Origin: Hoplostethus atlanticus | Lineage: Eukaryota > Chordata > Actinopteri > Trachichthyiformes > Trachichthyidae | Direction of reading: 5' to 3' | Assembly: GCA_034670405.1 (NCBI GenBank) | Contig: JAXDDX010000012.1 | Location: 434,001-498,000, forward strand | Length of the DNA: 64,000 nt | Shown here: piece by piece, positions 10,901 through 22,880 of the stretch | Numbering within the stretch: the first letter of the stretch is position 1 | Layout of the letters: every line of letters starts with the position of its first letter | Made by a program: the position numbers and the translations under genes | Notes under the pieces: generated by a model | The model's database searches: none | The model's input: the letters and a program-made list of their open reading frames with translations, nothing else | What the model was told of the DNA's origin: nothing

Positions 10901-11420
10901 AGGATTATCACCGTCTTGAAGCCACTATGGTCAAATAAGGAGGTTTCGTTGCTTCTCGTTGGCATCGAGTCAGGAGCAGAGATGCTGCGAGTTGCCGAGT
11001 TCTTGCGGTACATTTTGAGATTTCATTCTGCTTTCATGGCAGGGGCACGGGGGTCTGAAGATGTGCCTATACCCCTTCTGTCAATCATCCAGGCAAACAC
11101 ACCGAAGCCAATCTATAATTCAACTACAAGGGAGCTCATACAATTCATAGGGGCCAGTGTTTTTCTGTTTTTTTTGGTTGTATTTTTTTATTTATTTTTT
11201 GGCTTCTTTTCCTCTTCGGTGTCAAACCACCCCCCCCCGCCCCGCTGCATTTGCTCTTTAATTTCACAGGCCAAAGCTCCTGACATCTTGACCACCCATC
11301 CCTTCCCCTCCTTACACAGCAGAGCGGCAAAGGTCACGGCGCCCACATGCCACAATTCAATTACCTCATTGACTTTACTTGAAAGAAAAAACAAAAAAAC
11401 CTTCTGTTAATTCAGCTGTC
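10901..11420. promoter_or_regulatory. Candidate conserved non-coding block, nuclear-receptor-like site
   Basis: Repeat-free sequence flanks a poly-T/poly-C stretch at 11160-11240. The right part (11245-11395) has CTTTAATTTCACAGG, AAAGGTCACGG at 11330-11340 and CAATTCAATTACC. AAGGTCA is a nuclear-receptor half-site and CAATTA a homeodomain core. A 164-codon open frame at 10916-11410 lacks a recognisable family and crosses the poly-T, so I treat it as chance. Confidence 0.3.
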
Positions 11421-11850
11421 CTCAATTTGTCCAGTTTCTCTGTTTCCACTTTCTCCCAGTATGAAAATAAAACCCAAAACAACCCAAAACGTCATGTCCA
11501 TCACCGCCGTTTTCAGCGCTGTAAACTTGTCAGCAGAACGGCCGCCATAAATCAAGCGTAGCTGGCAAGCGTGCTGGTTTTCGAACACGCTGAAAGGCGG
11601 GGACATTTGAACTTAACAGAGTAAGTCAAACTGGATGAGATATATAGCAATTCAAAGTGTAACAGCTGTGGGGATCGGTGTCAGACAACGTGAACATTTC
11701 CACAATTCAGGTAAATCACGAAACCCTGAGAGTCAGCACTTTTTAACAAGCAACGGGAAAACAGGAAATGAAGTAGAACATTATGTCAGCATTTAATAGG
11801 TGTCAGCATTTGGATAAATATCAACTGAATGTGCAGGCATTGACTTTTTT
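11421..11850. other. Unique non-coding DNA
   Basis: The stretch has a local duplication, 'aaaacccaaaacaacccaaaac' at about 11468-11490, and nothing else distinctive. Confidence 0.45.
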
Positions 11851-11852
11851 CA

Positions 11853-12047
11853 CCTCTCTCTCTCTCTCTCTCTCTCCCTCCCTCTCTCTCTCTCGCTCGC
11901 CCTCCCTGTGTAGTGTATGAATACTATTTTCCTGGTCAGTGCTGCTGGTCGTCCCACTGGTTGGGTTTCATCAGGGTAGTGCTGGTGAGGTGAGCGCACA
12001 GGCTCAAACACAACACCATGGCCACACACTTCGCTTTCTAAGCAGCG

Positions 12048-12102
<55 letters not shown>
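11853..12102. repeat. Two (CT)n microsatellites about 150 bp apart
   Basis: The first runs 11853-11899 with CCCT and CGCT breaks; the second runs 12052-12102 and is pure. The 127-codon minus-strand open frame linking them is a Glu-Arg repeat. Confidence 0.93.
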
Positions 12103-12105
<3 letters not shown>

Positions 12106-12239
12106 AGGCGCTGGAGGCATATTGCATGGACAGCTCCCGAGTAAATTACAGGAAAATGCCTCCAAGGACCTACCACAGACAAGTTATTTTTAAAGCCCAA
12201 AACCAATGTTCTAATGTCATTGTACTCAACCATAACACC

Positions 12240-13200
12240 AAACAGCCACCAGCTCGGGCCGCTGGAGCGAGTTCAAGATCTCCGAGGTGACTTTAACCGA
12301 ACCCTCTTCTAGTTGTGGTTGAGGTGCTCCGGCAGCTTCCTTCACCCAACGCTCTTGTTAATGAACAAAGCGTCCTAAACTCCGGTGCAGGCGAGCCCAG
12401 GCCTCTATTCATTACACATTTCATCACATCTGAGTGCAGCGTTGTCAGATGTGGGTCTTTGAAGTGTTTTTTTTATCAACGTGCGGCTGACTGCGGCGCG
12501 TACAGGTACAACGCAATGGAGGTTGAGACCATACGGGGCAGGGCCGCTTTACGTCTTGCATTCCGGTTGTGGTGAATCCCATGTTTTCAAATGGCACGAG
12601 CAATTGCCCTTCAATTACCACCGTGAGGGCGTGATGATATCTAGACGTTAACATGCTCCGCCGAGACGCCGGCGAATCGTGCGTTTGATGATGGAGCACT
12701 TTGATTAATCAGCAGGAGACTAGCGGGGAGACTCCCCGGCAGTAAAGAGTAGCCGGGGAGAGATCTTGAAAGGCGAGTGGTTTCACTTCAATGCCTCTCT
12801 GACTTCCGTCGGGAAAAAAAAGAAAAAAAGAAAAAAGCAAAGCAGGAAAAGGACAATCAGCACTTTATCTCCTTTTCAGACCGGCTTCCGCTCGGCGAGA
12901 GGGGAAACACAGGTGCCAGGTGTTCAGAGAGGCGTGGCGATATGGACGTGACGCTCCGGCACTGACCCCGCTGAACCCCTCCTTTATGAAAAGTCGCCTT
13001 TATTATCACGGCGCTCGGAGATAAGGTGACAGAAGGCAGGGCTTTGAAGGCCCCTATCCGTCTGCCGCCGTTTGAGTGCGTTGCAATAATGACTTCCTAA
13101 TTCAAAAGCGGGAAACATATCGGGAGGCAGCAGGTTGCAGCAGGTTGCAGCCTCGCGTCGTTTAGCTGAGGCATGCACTAAAACCTGCGTAAACTTTTCA
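12240..13200. promoter_or_regulatory. Long candidate conserved non-coding block
   Basis: Nearly 1 kb without a microsatellite, apart from an A-rich run at 12812-12838. Motif-like words include GTTAATGAACAAAG (12357-12370), TTTGATTAATCAG (12699-12711) and CGGGGAGACTCCCCG (12725-12739), the last a 7-bp inverted repeat. A 10-bp direct duplication 'gcagcaggtt' lies near 13130. Several open frames on both strands are short and unrelated to known families. Regulatory role is inferred. Confidence 0.35.
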
Positions 13201-13960
13201 GGGTTTCTGTTTTTCTGCAAGCCCCTCCCCCCCCCACCCCCAAGAGGCTATCACAACAATCACCAAGCATTATAAAGTGTCATGTCATCCGGCGGTTTGT
13301 TGTTTCGTCTCTGTTTGCTCTCTGGTTTCGGTCTCCCGCTGAGCTCTCTCTCTCTCTCGCTCTCTGTCGCAGGCACATGCCAAACGCCACGACGCCGGTC
13401 AGTATATCACTCTTCAAGGTGGACGTTTTCAACATGTGGCAACTGAGTTTGGTTTGCCCTCTCTCATTTTTTCTTCAGTCCAGTGCAGTTCCAAAGAAAA
13501 ACAGAGATCAGTGTTTGAACAGAAAAACGACTGGCCGTACTTTGGCGAACCACGTAATCTCGAAACGCATTTATCCAAACAAAGCCTGGTCCGATCCCAT
13601 CCCGCTGTGGCTTCCCAATGGTTTCTGCATCATCCACCTCTATCCCTACAATAACACTGGCAGCCTCAGGGCTATTTTCAGATTTCCCAGATTTCCTTGC
13701 TGGAATACAACACTTAGTGGTTGAGAGCGACCTTTCTCACTGAGCTGTGTTTGTTTGTGCAGGTAACATCTGCGCTGGTTTTGGTGTTTGATAGCTAAGA
13801 TTAGATACGGGACGCTCAGTAAATTTGTACTTTTTAACCGTTGCAGATTGCTGCTTGTGGCGAGTAAAACAAAGAAAGAAACCACCCATGGCATATTGTG
13901 AAAGTATGGATTTCAGTCGATTGATGACTGTGGGAGACATCTGACTGATCTGAGTTACTT
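13201..13960. other. Unique DNA with splice-like motifs
   Basis: A C-rich run lies at 13226-13241 and a (CT)-rich run at 13346-13361. Two splice-like arrangements occur: a CAG at about 13370-13372 after CT-rich sequence, and a fused acceptor/donor CAG|GTAA at 13760-13766 after a T/G-rich tract. The 115-codon open frame from 13377 starts with a real ATG but has no recognisable domain. No gene is called. Confidence 0.35.
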
Positions 13961-15020
13961 CCTTTCAGTATATACTATATATATATATTTTCAGGGCCAA
14001 GTTTGAATGAGGACACATCATTCTGAGGCTAAATACAGTAGAAGTCCACACATTTAAAGAAAAATGGACTAATGGGACTAATATTACCTGGGACGTCCAG
14101 TGATTTTAATCCTGTGTGAATCTTTTGGTGAAGACGATGTCCCCTGACAATACTATTATATACTATACTATAATACAACTACTACTATACAATACTACTA
14201 TAATACTATGTGAATCGGACTCAAACTCTCAATAGTTTCTGCCATAATTATCATAATTTCTTATTTTTTCTTTTTCTTCTGGACGCACAATTTCTTTTTC
14301 TCCATCCTGTCAAAAAATGGAGGCAGCAGTGGGATCGATACAGGAAGGTTTTCAATGCATTTTCGGCACATACAATTTTTATTTATTTATTTATTTTTTA
14401 GTTTAGTTCAGTTTTAAAATACAAAATATGACAATATGTAGTGCTGTGCAAGGAAGACCAAAGAACTGGCTCAATAGACAAAACAATTATTAAGTTAAGT
14501 TTTGTTTTCAGTCAGGAAATTACGAACTGTAAAATCTTGACCTTATAAAATCGTCTCCAGGGCACCAGTGGTTTCAGTAAATTCCATCATTCATTCACAA
14601 AACGAGGTTGGGGGGTAATTCATTAATTACATGAATCTCTGGAAACGTTGTTCTGTACATGAAGTCGTCACCCTGATTTTCAACCCTTGATGTGACTACT
14701 GCCTGTCGACTGAACAGTTCAGAAGAAGTCAGATGGCTCCTTTGACTCAGCACTGTCACTCAGTGCTTCATGGTCATGTTGGCAGCAGCTTTATCGCAGC
14801 CACACTGCAATGTTTATGTTGTACTGCTATGTTGGTACCCAGTCAGAGAGGACAAAAGCATAACTTGGTCAGCAAGTGGTACTTAAGTTGCTTTTGGCAT
14901 GGTTGCGCATTCGGCTTTGTTAGTGCAACCATGTGTATTGTAAGATGGCTGTGTGTTTGCTGGGAGCAGTGTATATGTCATACAACATCTCAAAATAAGT
15001 GCCATGTACGGTCATGAAGC
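13961..15020. other. AT-rich low-complexity and unique DNA
   Basis: A TA run lies at 13967-13990 and an (ACTATA/ATACTA)-like tract at 14146-14208. (TTTA)n follows at about 14378-14399. The rest is unique and gene-free, as far as I can see. Confidence 0.6.
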
Positions 15021-15048
15021 CACACACACACACACACACACACACACA
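15021..15048. repeat. (CA)n microsatellite
   Basis: Fourteen CA units. Confidence 0.95.
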
Positions 15049-16737
15049 GCTTAGCAAGAGCTTTCATCATCAGACGAACCAAACTTTAGTTCCCTTAAGT
15101 AGAAATGGACTGACAGATCTGTTTCTATTTTCAAGACGTTTATGACTTGTTCCAAATGTTACAATAATTATCAATCATAATTATATGATTATTATCTATT
15201 TATTATATGTATTATATAGTATATATTTATACTATTATTATCTGATTATTATCTATTTTTCTTGTATTAATTAGGCTTTTCTTGACACAAAGTGAAATGA
15301 TGCAGTAAGATATTTCTATCTTGTTTGTGAAGTCTTAGAAAAAGAACTACCTAGACGTCCGTCAGCTATTCTTCGACCGTTCTCTGTGCCGGGGGAGGGG
15401 AAAGCAGCTTCCCGGGACAAAAACTGAAATGAGAGCTTGTAGCTCTGTCAAGGCCTCGTCACCCAGGTGTGCCAACAAAAGCCCCAACAGATCCGACCAG
15501 TGACCCCTGGGAAAGGTCATGTAATACTCCAATCTAAATTCCTGTCTGACAAAACCCTTAAAAAGCTGGCTGAATGGGCTGTCCATCCACAATGCAACAC
15601 TCCGAAAGGCCTATTCAGCAGGCAAGGCTTCAATTGAGACATTTGGAATGTGTTATTCCTCTGCATATGGCGGTTTGAAAAGGTGGAGCCGCAGGTTAAA
15701 GTTTCAAAATTAACTGCGGTCTATAACTAGGTAGCTAACTGGCTTTGCTAACTGGCTTTGCATGGCGCTGCCGTGCAGGGCTGCCAGAGAAAGCCCTGAG
15801 GAGGGGTATTATTCTGGCCTATATTCTGGCTTGGAGGTGCCCACTGCCTGTCCCTCACAATTATTCAAAGTGTAACGGTGTGGTTGGGTTTGGTATCAGT
15901 AAAATGCAGACTCTGTTCTCATTGCCCTTGTCCTTCTCACATCCCCTCGCTCTCTCTCCCTCTCTCTCTCTCTTGCCTTCAGCAGTTTTACCACATGCAG
16001 AATGGAGGAGCTAGCCAGAAGGTGTTTCTAGGGCTTGAGCCCTTTCAGCCTTTGACAACCATGGCTGTGCAAATGCAGAGCTGTGACCTTGGCAACAGCT
16101 CTTATCCCGCTCGATTTCCACCCAGAGAAGCAGGGTGTGTTGTGCACCTCACTTGCACTTCAATATCTCTAATGAAAGCTTAAAATATTTTGAATTCGAA
16201 CAGACATAAAGATAACAATGTCCCACAAGACGAGCTTTATCTTCGAGTGAAGTAAAAGAAAATGAGGGGTTGAGGAAGATCGTGAGTTGAACTGTGAATT
16301 TCAGCGATATTGTTACCTCAAACTTAAAGTCTCACTTACAGTTCTACCAACCAGGACTGTCAAATCCCCCGGGTTTTATCAGGGTGGCTTGGATTTGGAA
16401 TTCACTCATGCAATTCATCGGAAGCCTGTGAGAACCACCATGCTCACAGATCCTTGGTATGAATGGTTGTGTGCATGTGGAGTAACATGGAGCAGCTTTC
16501 TTACCAGCTAGATCTGAGAAAAAAAGAGAAAGAAGCAGAGCTGACAGTGTCTCTCTGTTACCCCAGCAGAATTGAGTTGCACTGGCAAAAGCAGACAAGC
16601 CTCTCTCTCTCCCTCCCTCTCTCTATTGACTCTGTGGATAATCTTGACTCCCCAGAAAAATCCTTAAGCAGCTGGCCACAAACCTTGTGCTTGAGTGCAC
16701 ATGCATACAATATCTCACTCCAGCCCTGGGGCTGTTT
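15049..16737. other. Unique DNA with AT-rich and CT-rich patches
   Basis: An AT-rich patch with repeated ATTATTATCTATTT words spans about 15160-15262. Short CT-rich runs lie at 15947-15973 and 16601-16625. A duplicated phrase 'aactggctttg' sits at 15737-15760. No gene is supported. Confidence 0.45.
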
Positions 16738-16820
16738 TTTTTCCCTCTTCTTCTTCTTCTTCTTCTTCTTCTTCTTCTTCTTCTTCTTCTTCTTCTTCTT
16801 CTTCTTCTTCTTCTTCTTCC
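16738..16820. repeat. (CTT)n trinucleotide microsatellite
   Basis: About 23 CTT units run without a break after a short poly-T. Poly-Phe, poly-Leu, poly-Lys, poly-Arg and poly-Glu open frames on the two strands are all translations of this tract. It is a homopurine-homopyrimidine mirror repeat. Confidence 0.97.
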
Positions 16821-18890
16821 CCAGTTCTCCAGTGAGTTTCTGAGCCAATATGTCTGGGAAAAAAAGGCAGGATTTGTTGGTAGGGACTGGAAACAAGTGC
16901 CAAAATCAACACCACTCCTCTCCTCGGGGAGACCTGCAGCAAATTGGACTCGAGCTTGGTTTCTGTCTCTCGGACCTGCGCGGAGCTGCCAGCTTCCACT
17001 GCCGGGCCCCGCTGTGAAACCAGAGAGGGTTGTGTCCATTTTATGTTTAAAAAATAACACCAACCCACAAGTAAGCGGTGTAGAAAATTGTACCTAGTTC
17101 ATATGGATTGATTTCCTGTGTAAACAGGTAGGCCATTAGAGAGTTGTTTTTGATGTGTGACCCTGTTAGAGCTGTATTAGTGGTTTCCCTCTCACTGGCC
17201 CACAGGTATGGGAGCCAGATAGGAAGCAGGCTGCATCTGTGAATACTAAAATAACAATCCAAAGTATTGATTCTGGGCTATACTATACCACTGGCAAGCA
17301 ATGAGTATAATTTAAAAAGCATGGTAGTTTGTGATAGGAAGAGACATACAAATTAGTCATGAATGAAAAGACAGAACAGGGCAGTGTATGCTGTCAGCTT
17401 TCATTGGTGTGCTACGAGGAATAACATTGAGATATCAGAGAAAGGGGTGGGCAAGCCGGTTCAAAGAGTAATATCTTGTACGGCTTCAGCACATCCCCTG
17501 TATCATTACACCTCCTCACATCAAACCCAACTGGACAGCTGCAGATGACACCTTGTTTGAAGAGTTTGACTTTTGATCGAGGATCTGTTTGATGCAAGAG
17601 GAATAAAAAGTAACACCTTACCTTTTCGACCTGGGGTGCTGCAGTTTGAAGTGTCAGGGCAGCACAGGGAAGCCCGGGTATGTTCTGGTCAATTGCTATT
17701 GACTTTTCAGGAAAAAACACGTGTATAAGCCAGAACTGAATATGAAACTGTACCTACAAATTAAGAGGAAATATTAGCTCTCCAACATGCCACTCTTGCA
17801 AAATGAAAAAAACACATATTGGGAAAATAATTGAGTTATCTTTACAGCCTTCTGATGTTGAATTGATGTTGACGCCCTGCTCCAACGTTGAAAACTCACG
17901 TCAAGTATAGCGCCGAAATGACTGAGACGGCATCAATACTCGGTATCGCTGATACCTGCATTGTTTTGTGAAATCGGGACCTAAATATCTACCTCATATC
18001 AGTTTGAACTCTTTCCTGTGCTATAATACGACTTTGTGCTCATTTGGGATGATGTTGAACTTGGCCAATCCCTGCATGTCGCCATCCATCAAGTGCTTGC
18101 TGGCGAAACGTAACACTTTGGAGGATGCAATCACAAAATAAATATCTAATATCTATAAGGAGTCACATATCACATTTTTTTTCCAAAATGGATTTGCAGC
18201 ACCAATCCTTTGAACAGTCAAAGCAAAGTGATTTATCTACAGAATAACAACAAATCATTTATGTACTTATTGGGTAATTATACAAAAATGCATCATGATA
18301 TAGATGCTTGCCAGCCGACAGTGGAGGTTGATATATCACTTATGACTGTCAACATCAATCTAACCTTTTGCTTTCTTTTGGCATCGCATGCTGGAGAAGG
18401 GAGAGAGAGGAGATGAAATCATCTTTAGAAATTCTGCCCCGAATGTAAACACAGCAGTAAGCGTAGACATAATGTTCCAAGCCAAAGTGCAACGTGGAAT
18501 GAACCATTTTTCTCCACACATCAGCGTCGGCATCCAGCGTGTGAGATGAGCAGATGTCGTGAACTCGAAGTATAGATAAGGTCCCTCCAAGATTACATAC
18601 AGGCTTTGTCTCAGCATGCAGAGAGTGCTAGATATGTTAACTCTGACATTAACTGTGCTCGGCTCTGGAGGTGGCCCCCCCGGGATGTGCAAACTTTCTG
18701 CGGTCCACTGAACAGGAACAGGAAATGGGGCCAGACCATTTCAAACAACTGGGAACTCTGACTTGCTCAGACTGTCTCTATTGCAGCTATCTATTTCATT
18801 GGACTCTAGCTATGCAGTTTTGTAATTCAGTTACATTTTAATATGATGTGGCGTATATACACAAAGACGAAATGAAGTACAAGTAGAAGT
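16821..18890. other. Unique non-coding DNA
   Basis: About 2 kb with no microsatellite. There is no recognisable exon or repeat copy, and no strong cluster of regulatory words. Short open frames on both strands have no recognisable domains. Confidence 0.4.
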
Positions 18891-19180
18891 TTACAAGTGT
18901 GTGTTCTAAGTTAAGTAAGTAAGTAAACGCCAATGCTGGTTCCTGACATCACTACGAGCAAGCGAAAGCCTGACATCGTTGCGTTGGAAAGTGTCTTGAC
19001 GTGATCCGAACAGTGTTATTGGGGGGCAAAACAGGAACCAATCAGCTTACAGTGTGGTTGCTGAAGTATATAGTGGGAACCAATCAGCTTTCATGTTGTT
19101 TCCCATTTTGTTTGCCTATTTTTCATGAAAATAGATCACAATGAGAAAAAAAATATATATATTTTTCATAATGCAAACTG
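18891..19180. other. Unique DNA with a short direct repeat
   Basis: The phrase 'ggaaccaatcagctt' occurs at about 19033-19047 and 19077-19091, about 44 bp apart. Both contain CCAAT, so either a small duplication or paired CCAAT boxes is possible. A (TAAG)-like run sits at 18913-18927. Confidence 0.45.
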
Positions 19181-19770
19181 ACTTGATTTACACTATAAAT
19201 GATTTGGTGAAATACCTGCAAGTTATCCTACTAAGCTCTTGACCGTAGCTTAACAGTAGCGTCCCTACAGGTTTATTAATTGTAGGATTAGGGAATACAG
19301 GAATACAGCGAGCACAAATCCAGTTTTCCACCAGGAGCCAAGATATGTGTATTATGCATGCACAAACACATGCATGTGTATGTACGTGAATGTCCATGTA
19401 TGTGTTCGCATGCCAGTATCAGCTACACTCACAGCAGAGGAGGGAGAACAGCAAATGATAATGTCATAACAGCTGGATAGTGTAATAACTTGTCATAGTT
19501 TCATAAAATGTCAAAAATTTAATAAAACCTGTTAATGTGATAAATTCACTGATAATGTAATAAAAATCATTTAATTTACCAGCAATTATTACTTAATAAT
19601 GGGTGTAGCATATTTTTAACTGATGATGTAATGATAATATTGACTAATAATGTAATAAGTTGCACAAATATGATTGGAATAACTTACATTTTATCAATAT
19701 TTTACACCCCTTATGAAATAAGAAATTATTAGAGAAATTATTACAATAAAGGACATCAGGCTTTTTGGGA
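19181..19770. repeat. AT-rich tract with recurring TAATGTAATAA words
   Basis: From about 19470 to 19750 the words 'gtaataac', 'aatgtaata' and 'tgataatgtaat' recur irregularly. This is either a decayed minisatellite or an AT-rich fish repeat; no family is assigned. The part before 19470 is unique, with CATG-rich alternating sequence at 19344-19400. Confidence 0.5.
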
Positions 19771-20300
19771 GTTTGGCCCATTGATCACCTCACCAAATTT
19801 CTGATGAGAGGATTGACACCAATCTCCCAGAGATACAGTAGCTCTGTCTGGTGTGATGCTAACACTTTAGCGTACAGTAGTGGATGATTAGCATTACCGT
19901 AAAAATGACAAAATGAGAAGTTATAGCAGCACGAAGGTTCATTTTAATGACACAACTAATGAATTACTAAGGGAATTTACTTTTAGAGAAATACTTTCTG
20001 TAGATTTCTCTTCCCAAGAGACTTTTCCACATTTCCACAGGAAGTTAGCCTGACAGCTAAAGTTTTTGCGCTGTTGATTCGTAAAACTTAATAATTGAGA
20101 TTTTGTTTTCAGAAGTTATAAATATACAGGCCATTGAATAAAAAACAAATCCAAAAAAGTCTTCATTCTTTCAGATAACGCTAATCATTATTTAACATAC
20201 TGCATGCTAAAGCGTTAGCATGTGCACCAGACAGAGCTACCAACTGGAGACACAGAGATGATTTGGGTCAACCTCTCTAAAAGTCAGTGTAGTCCTTTAA
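19771..20300. repeat. Dispersed repeat pair in inverted orientation
   Basis: The left arm (about 19805-19892) and right arm (about 20180-20277) are diverged reverse complements. They share GAGAGG, the core 'tagctctgtctggtg', 'atgctaac', 'ctttagc' and 'gattagc' in order. The spacer is about 290 bp. The left flank 'ctttttgggagtttggccc' and 'gatgagaggattgacacc' look like a dispersed fish repeat. It is either a non-autonomous element with long inverted ends or two opposed copies of one repeat. Confidence 0.6.
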
Positions 20301-21120
20301 CAGGTTTTGTTACATTTTCAACACATTTAGAGGGATTACGTTTTGATAAATTACTACATGATCCAGATGTCATTGCATTATCGCTTGCTACAGGGAAGCA
20401 ATCTGTGAAAAGTGTGCACCGAGGGAATCTGCCGGCCCCGTCCGACTGGGATGTCTGCCTTATCTCCTGTCCTGAGGCTTCCTGATCCCACCAAGAGGGA
20501 GGCAGGCTCCAGCACTCAGGAATATCACCTCTGAGATGATTCCTCATTTCTCAGAGCGCTACCTCTGGGAACAAATCTACCGTCTGCCTGCTCTCTCCTT
20601 ATTCTGTTGTTTCCATCACGATGTTTTGTTCAAATATATGATTAGCTACTTATCAGGGCAAATGCGTATGTGGTGTATAGATACTGTAACTCATTTCTGT
20701 CTGTGGTGTTGTAGGTATATTTACTCTTATTGTTATAAGGCATCATAACAATATATACCTTCCCCCTTAAAATTGTGGTCACCTATTTTCTGTAGACCGC
20801 ATTGTATTTGGAGGCAGATTTTTCCCACATCCTGACTCGCCTCTGCTCTCTCTCCCTTTCTCTTTTCAGAGTGCTTCAAAGAGCAGGTATCCACAACTCC
20901 CCGGGGCCCAGTGATTGAAAGCTCAGAAGGAAGGACCGAGTGCCAAAGTCTTATAAAGAATGCAACAGAGGATACATACATTATTCAGATTACATTCTAA
21001 TGCCGCTGGTCTGTCGACACAAATATGATCCAGAAATAAGTTGTTATTTAAGGATTTCACAGGTTATGTTGAGCAAGCGGGGAAAAAGGCTCTTGTATAA
21101 AACCATCTGTTAAATTCATT
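20301..21120. other. Unique DNA, part possibly regulatory, with a microexon-like motif
   Basis: At about 20390-20560 the sequence is repeat-free and GC-balanced. At 20840-20890 a strong pyrimidine tract ends in CAG, followed by 17 bases and CAG|GTAT. No coding gene can be supported. Confidence 0.35.
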
Positions 21121-21129
21121 AACTTGAGG

Positions 21130-21660
21130 AAAGATGAAAATCAGTGGGAGTGATTTGGCAAAGGCCCAGCTTCTTCTCTTCTCTTTGACCGAAGGTGGCA
21201 TGACATACTTCTGACGGGCTCACCGTGTTACGCCGGGGCGGGAGAAGGAGCGGGAGAGAAAAATCCGCCCTCCCCATTTAATGGTTTTCATCTCTATAGA
21301 TTAGGTGTGACAACTTCAAATATTCTGGAAATCTTGGCGTAGAAGACTTGTGCGATTTGCCCTCCACTGGGAGGCTTCCAGATGTCAGTGCACCAAGCGA
21401 TTAGCATGGCCCCAACATTAAGAGGAGGGGAAAACTCGGATACAAACATATTCATAAACCTCCATCCCCGCGGGCCTCCGGCCGCCCCGCCACTGCTATT
21501 GCAATCCACTCTTCGCATGGCTGTAAAATCGGTTTCCTCAGCCCCCTGCGCCATCTCGGTGACTGTCTCTCCACATAATCAACTGATATCAAACCGCTTC
21601 TCCAGCTAGACGGACTCCCACAGTGCCACAGGCCAGCCACTCAAGTAGTGGCTTGGTGAC
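21130..21660. promoter_or_regulatory. Candidate conserved non-coding block
   Basis: About 500 bp of complex sequence contains no simple repeat. AT-rich islands include ATTTAATGG, CGATTAGCATGG and CATAATCAACTGATATC. Both strands carry open frames of 60 to 90 codons with no domain. Together with the next two blocks it forms a cluster across 21.1-23.2 kb. Function is inferred. Confidence 0.4.
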
Positions 21661-21880
21661 AAGGCACAAAAAAACCAACACCCCTTCTGGCAAAATAGCT
21701 GAAGTCAGAAAAAGAAGAATATATTTACTGTTTATCTAATGAGGAGGGAGAAAAAAGGCCAGAGCTCAGAAAGATGTTTTCCCCCGGTACTGTCTCGAGT
21801 GCTCAGTGCTAACTTCAAGTAAATAACATACCTCAGATACTCCCCTCCTTGAAATGTCTGCATAATTATTTCTCAAATTT
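21661..21880. other. Unique spacer
   Basis: Nothing specific is seen. Confidence 0.4.
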
Positions 21881-22205
21881 GTTTGCTGAGGTATCATTTA
21901 CCCCCGTTTCCTCGGTGGACCGGGGGTGCAGCTGTGCAAAATGAATTTGTCATCAGGTTTAAAGCTTTTTTGGCAGGCTATCCCGGAGCCAGCTAAGGTC
22001 CTTGAAGTAGGAAAGGCTTTCCCGCTGCTCGGCTCCTCCGCATCCCAGCAGGTCCGAGGATTAAATTTACGGCTGCTGTCAAAGCCTCTGACAGGCCTTA
22101 AAGGGAGAGCAGCGTTTCTCCGGCTCCCCCCGATATCATTCCCAGAGGGCTGGGGAGATGAGGCCTTTTCATTGGCAGCTGTGGAGCAAGCGGTGCCCCA
22201 GTGAA
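21881..22205. promoter_or_regulatory. Candidate conserved non-coding block
   Basis: Repeat-free and GC-balanced, with ATGAATTTG, GGATTAAATTTACGG and AGGCCTTAAAGGG words. Both strands are open for about 92 to 104 codons, which suggests a local lack of stop codons and not a gene. Function is inferred. Confidence 0.38.
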
Positions 22206-22880
22206 CTGGCATAATGTGACTCTGGGTTTAGACGCCACGCATGCCACTACTCACTGTGTCTCTCTCTGCATCTCCCCTGTGTGTCATGCATGCATGACGC
22301 CAACCCCCTCGCTCACTCTGTTGGTTTGTCTGTTTCTATCAGTCTCTGTTTCCCAATATCTGCATCTCACTCTCGCTCTCCTTCTCTGCCTACCTCACAC
22401 TACCTCAGCCTCACAAGTCAATTACCACAGCCTTAAACTACATACATGTTTCCTCAGGTATGCCCTTTACATCAGCTGGGTGAAGGTGCACTCACATGTT
22501 TGGGTTTCAGCTCAGATTTGCAGGTTTAATCTAAGGTTTCTTATGCATGGCACAAAGTTTGACTCAGCAAATCGTAAGGAGGTACTGTATGAGACATGTG
22601 ATTTTCCATAATTTACTTTAAGGACATTTGAAGAGTACTGCAGCAAAACATGGATCTCAGCTTTGTGAATGTGGTAGAAACACACAAAGAAAGGATGGGC
22701 CTAGTTCTGTTTTTCGTTTTTTCTTTTGTCACTTGACAGCTACCTTTTCTAGAGTCGGCATCATCCTAACCGACACCTAACGGGAGCAGTAAGAGCAACA
22801 AATCAGAGGTCAACTTCTCACCTTGGGTTCACGACAGTTTGCTAGCTCGTACTTAGTCAAGGTGAACCCTCAAGCACCTC
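22206..22880. other. Unique pyrimidine-rich DNA
   Basis: From 22255 to 22430 the sequence is irregularly CT-rich. The 136-codon open frame at 22201-22611 reads through it and shows no family. No gene is called. Confidence 0.4.

Noticed and set aside
16623-17097. Overlapping long open frames on both strands
   Set aside because: They are translations of the (CTT)n array into poly-Leu, poly-Phe, poly-Lys, poly-Arg or poly-Glu.
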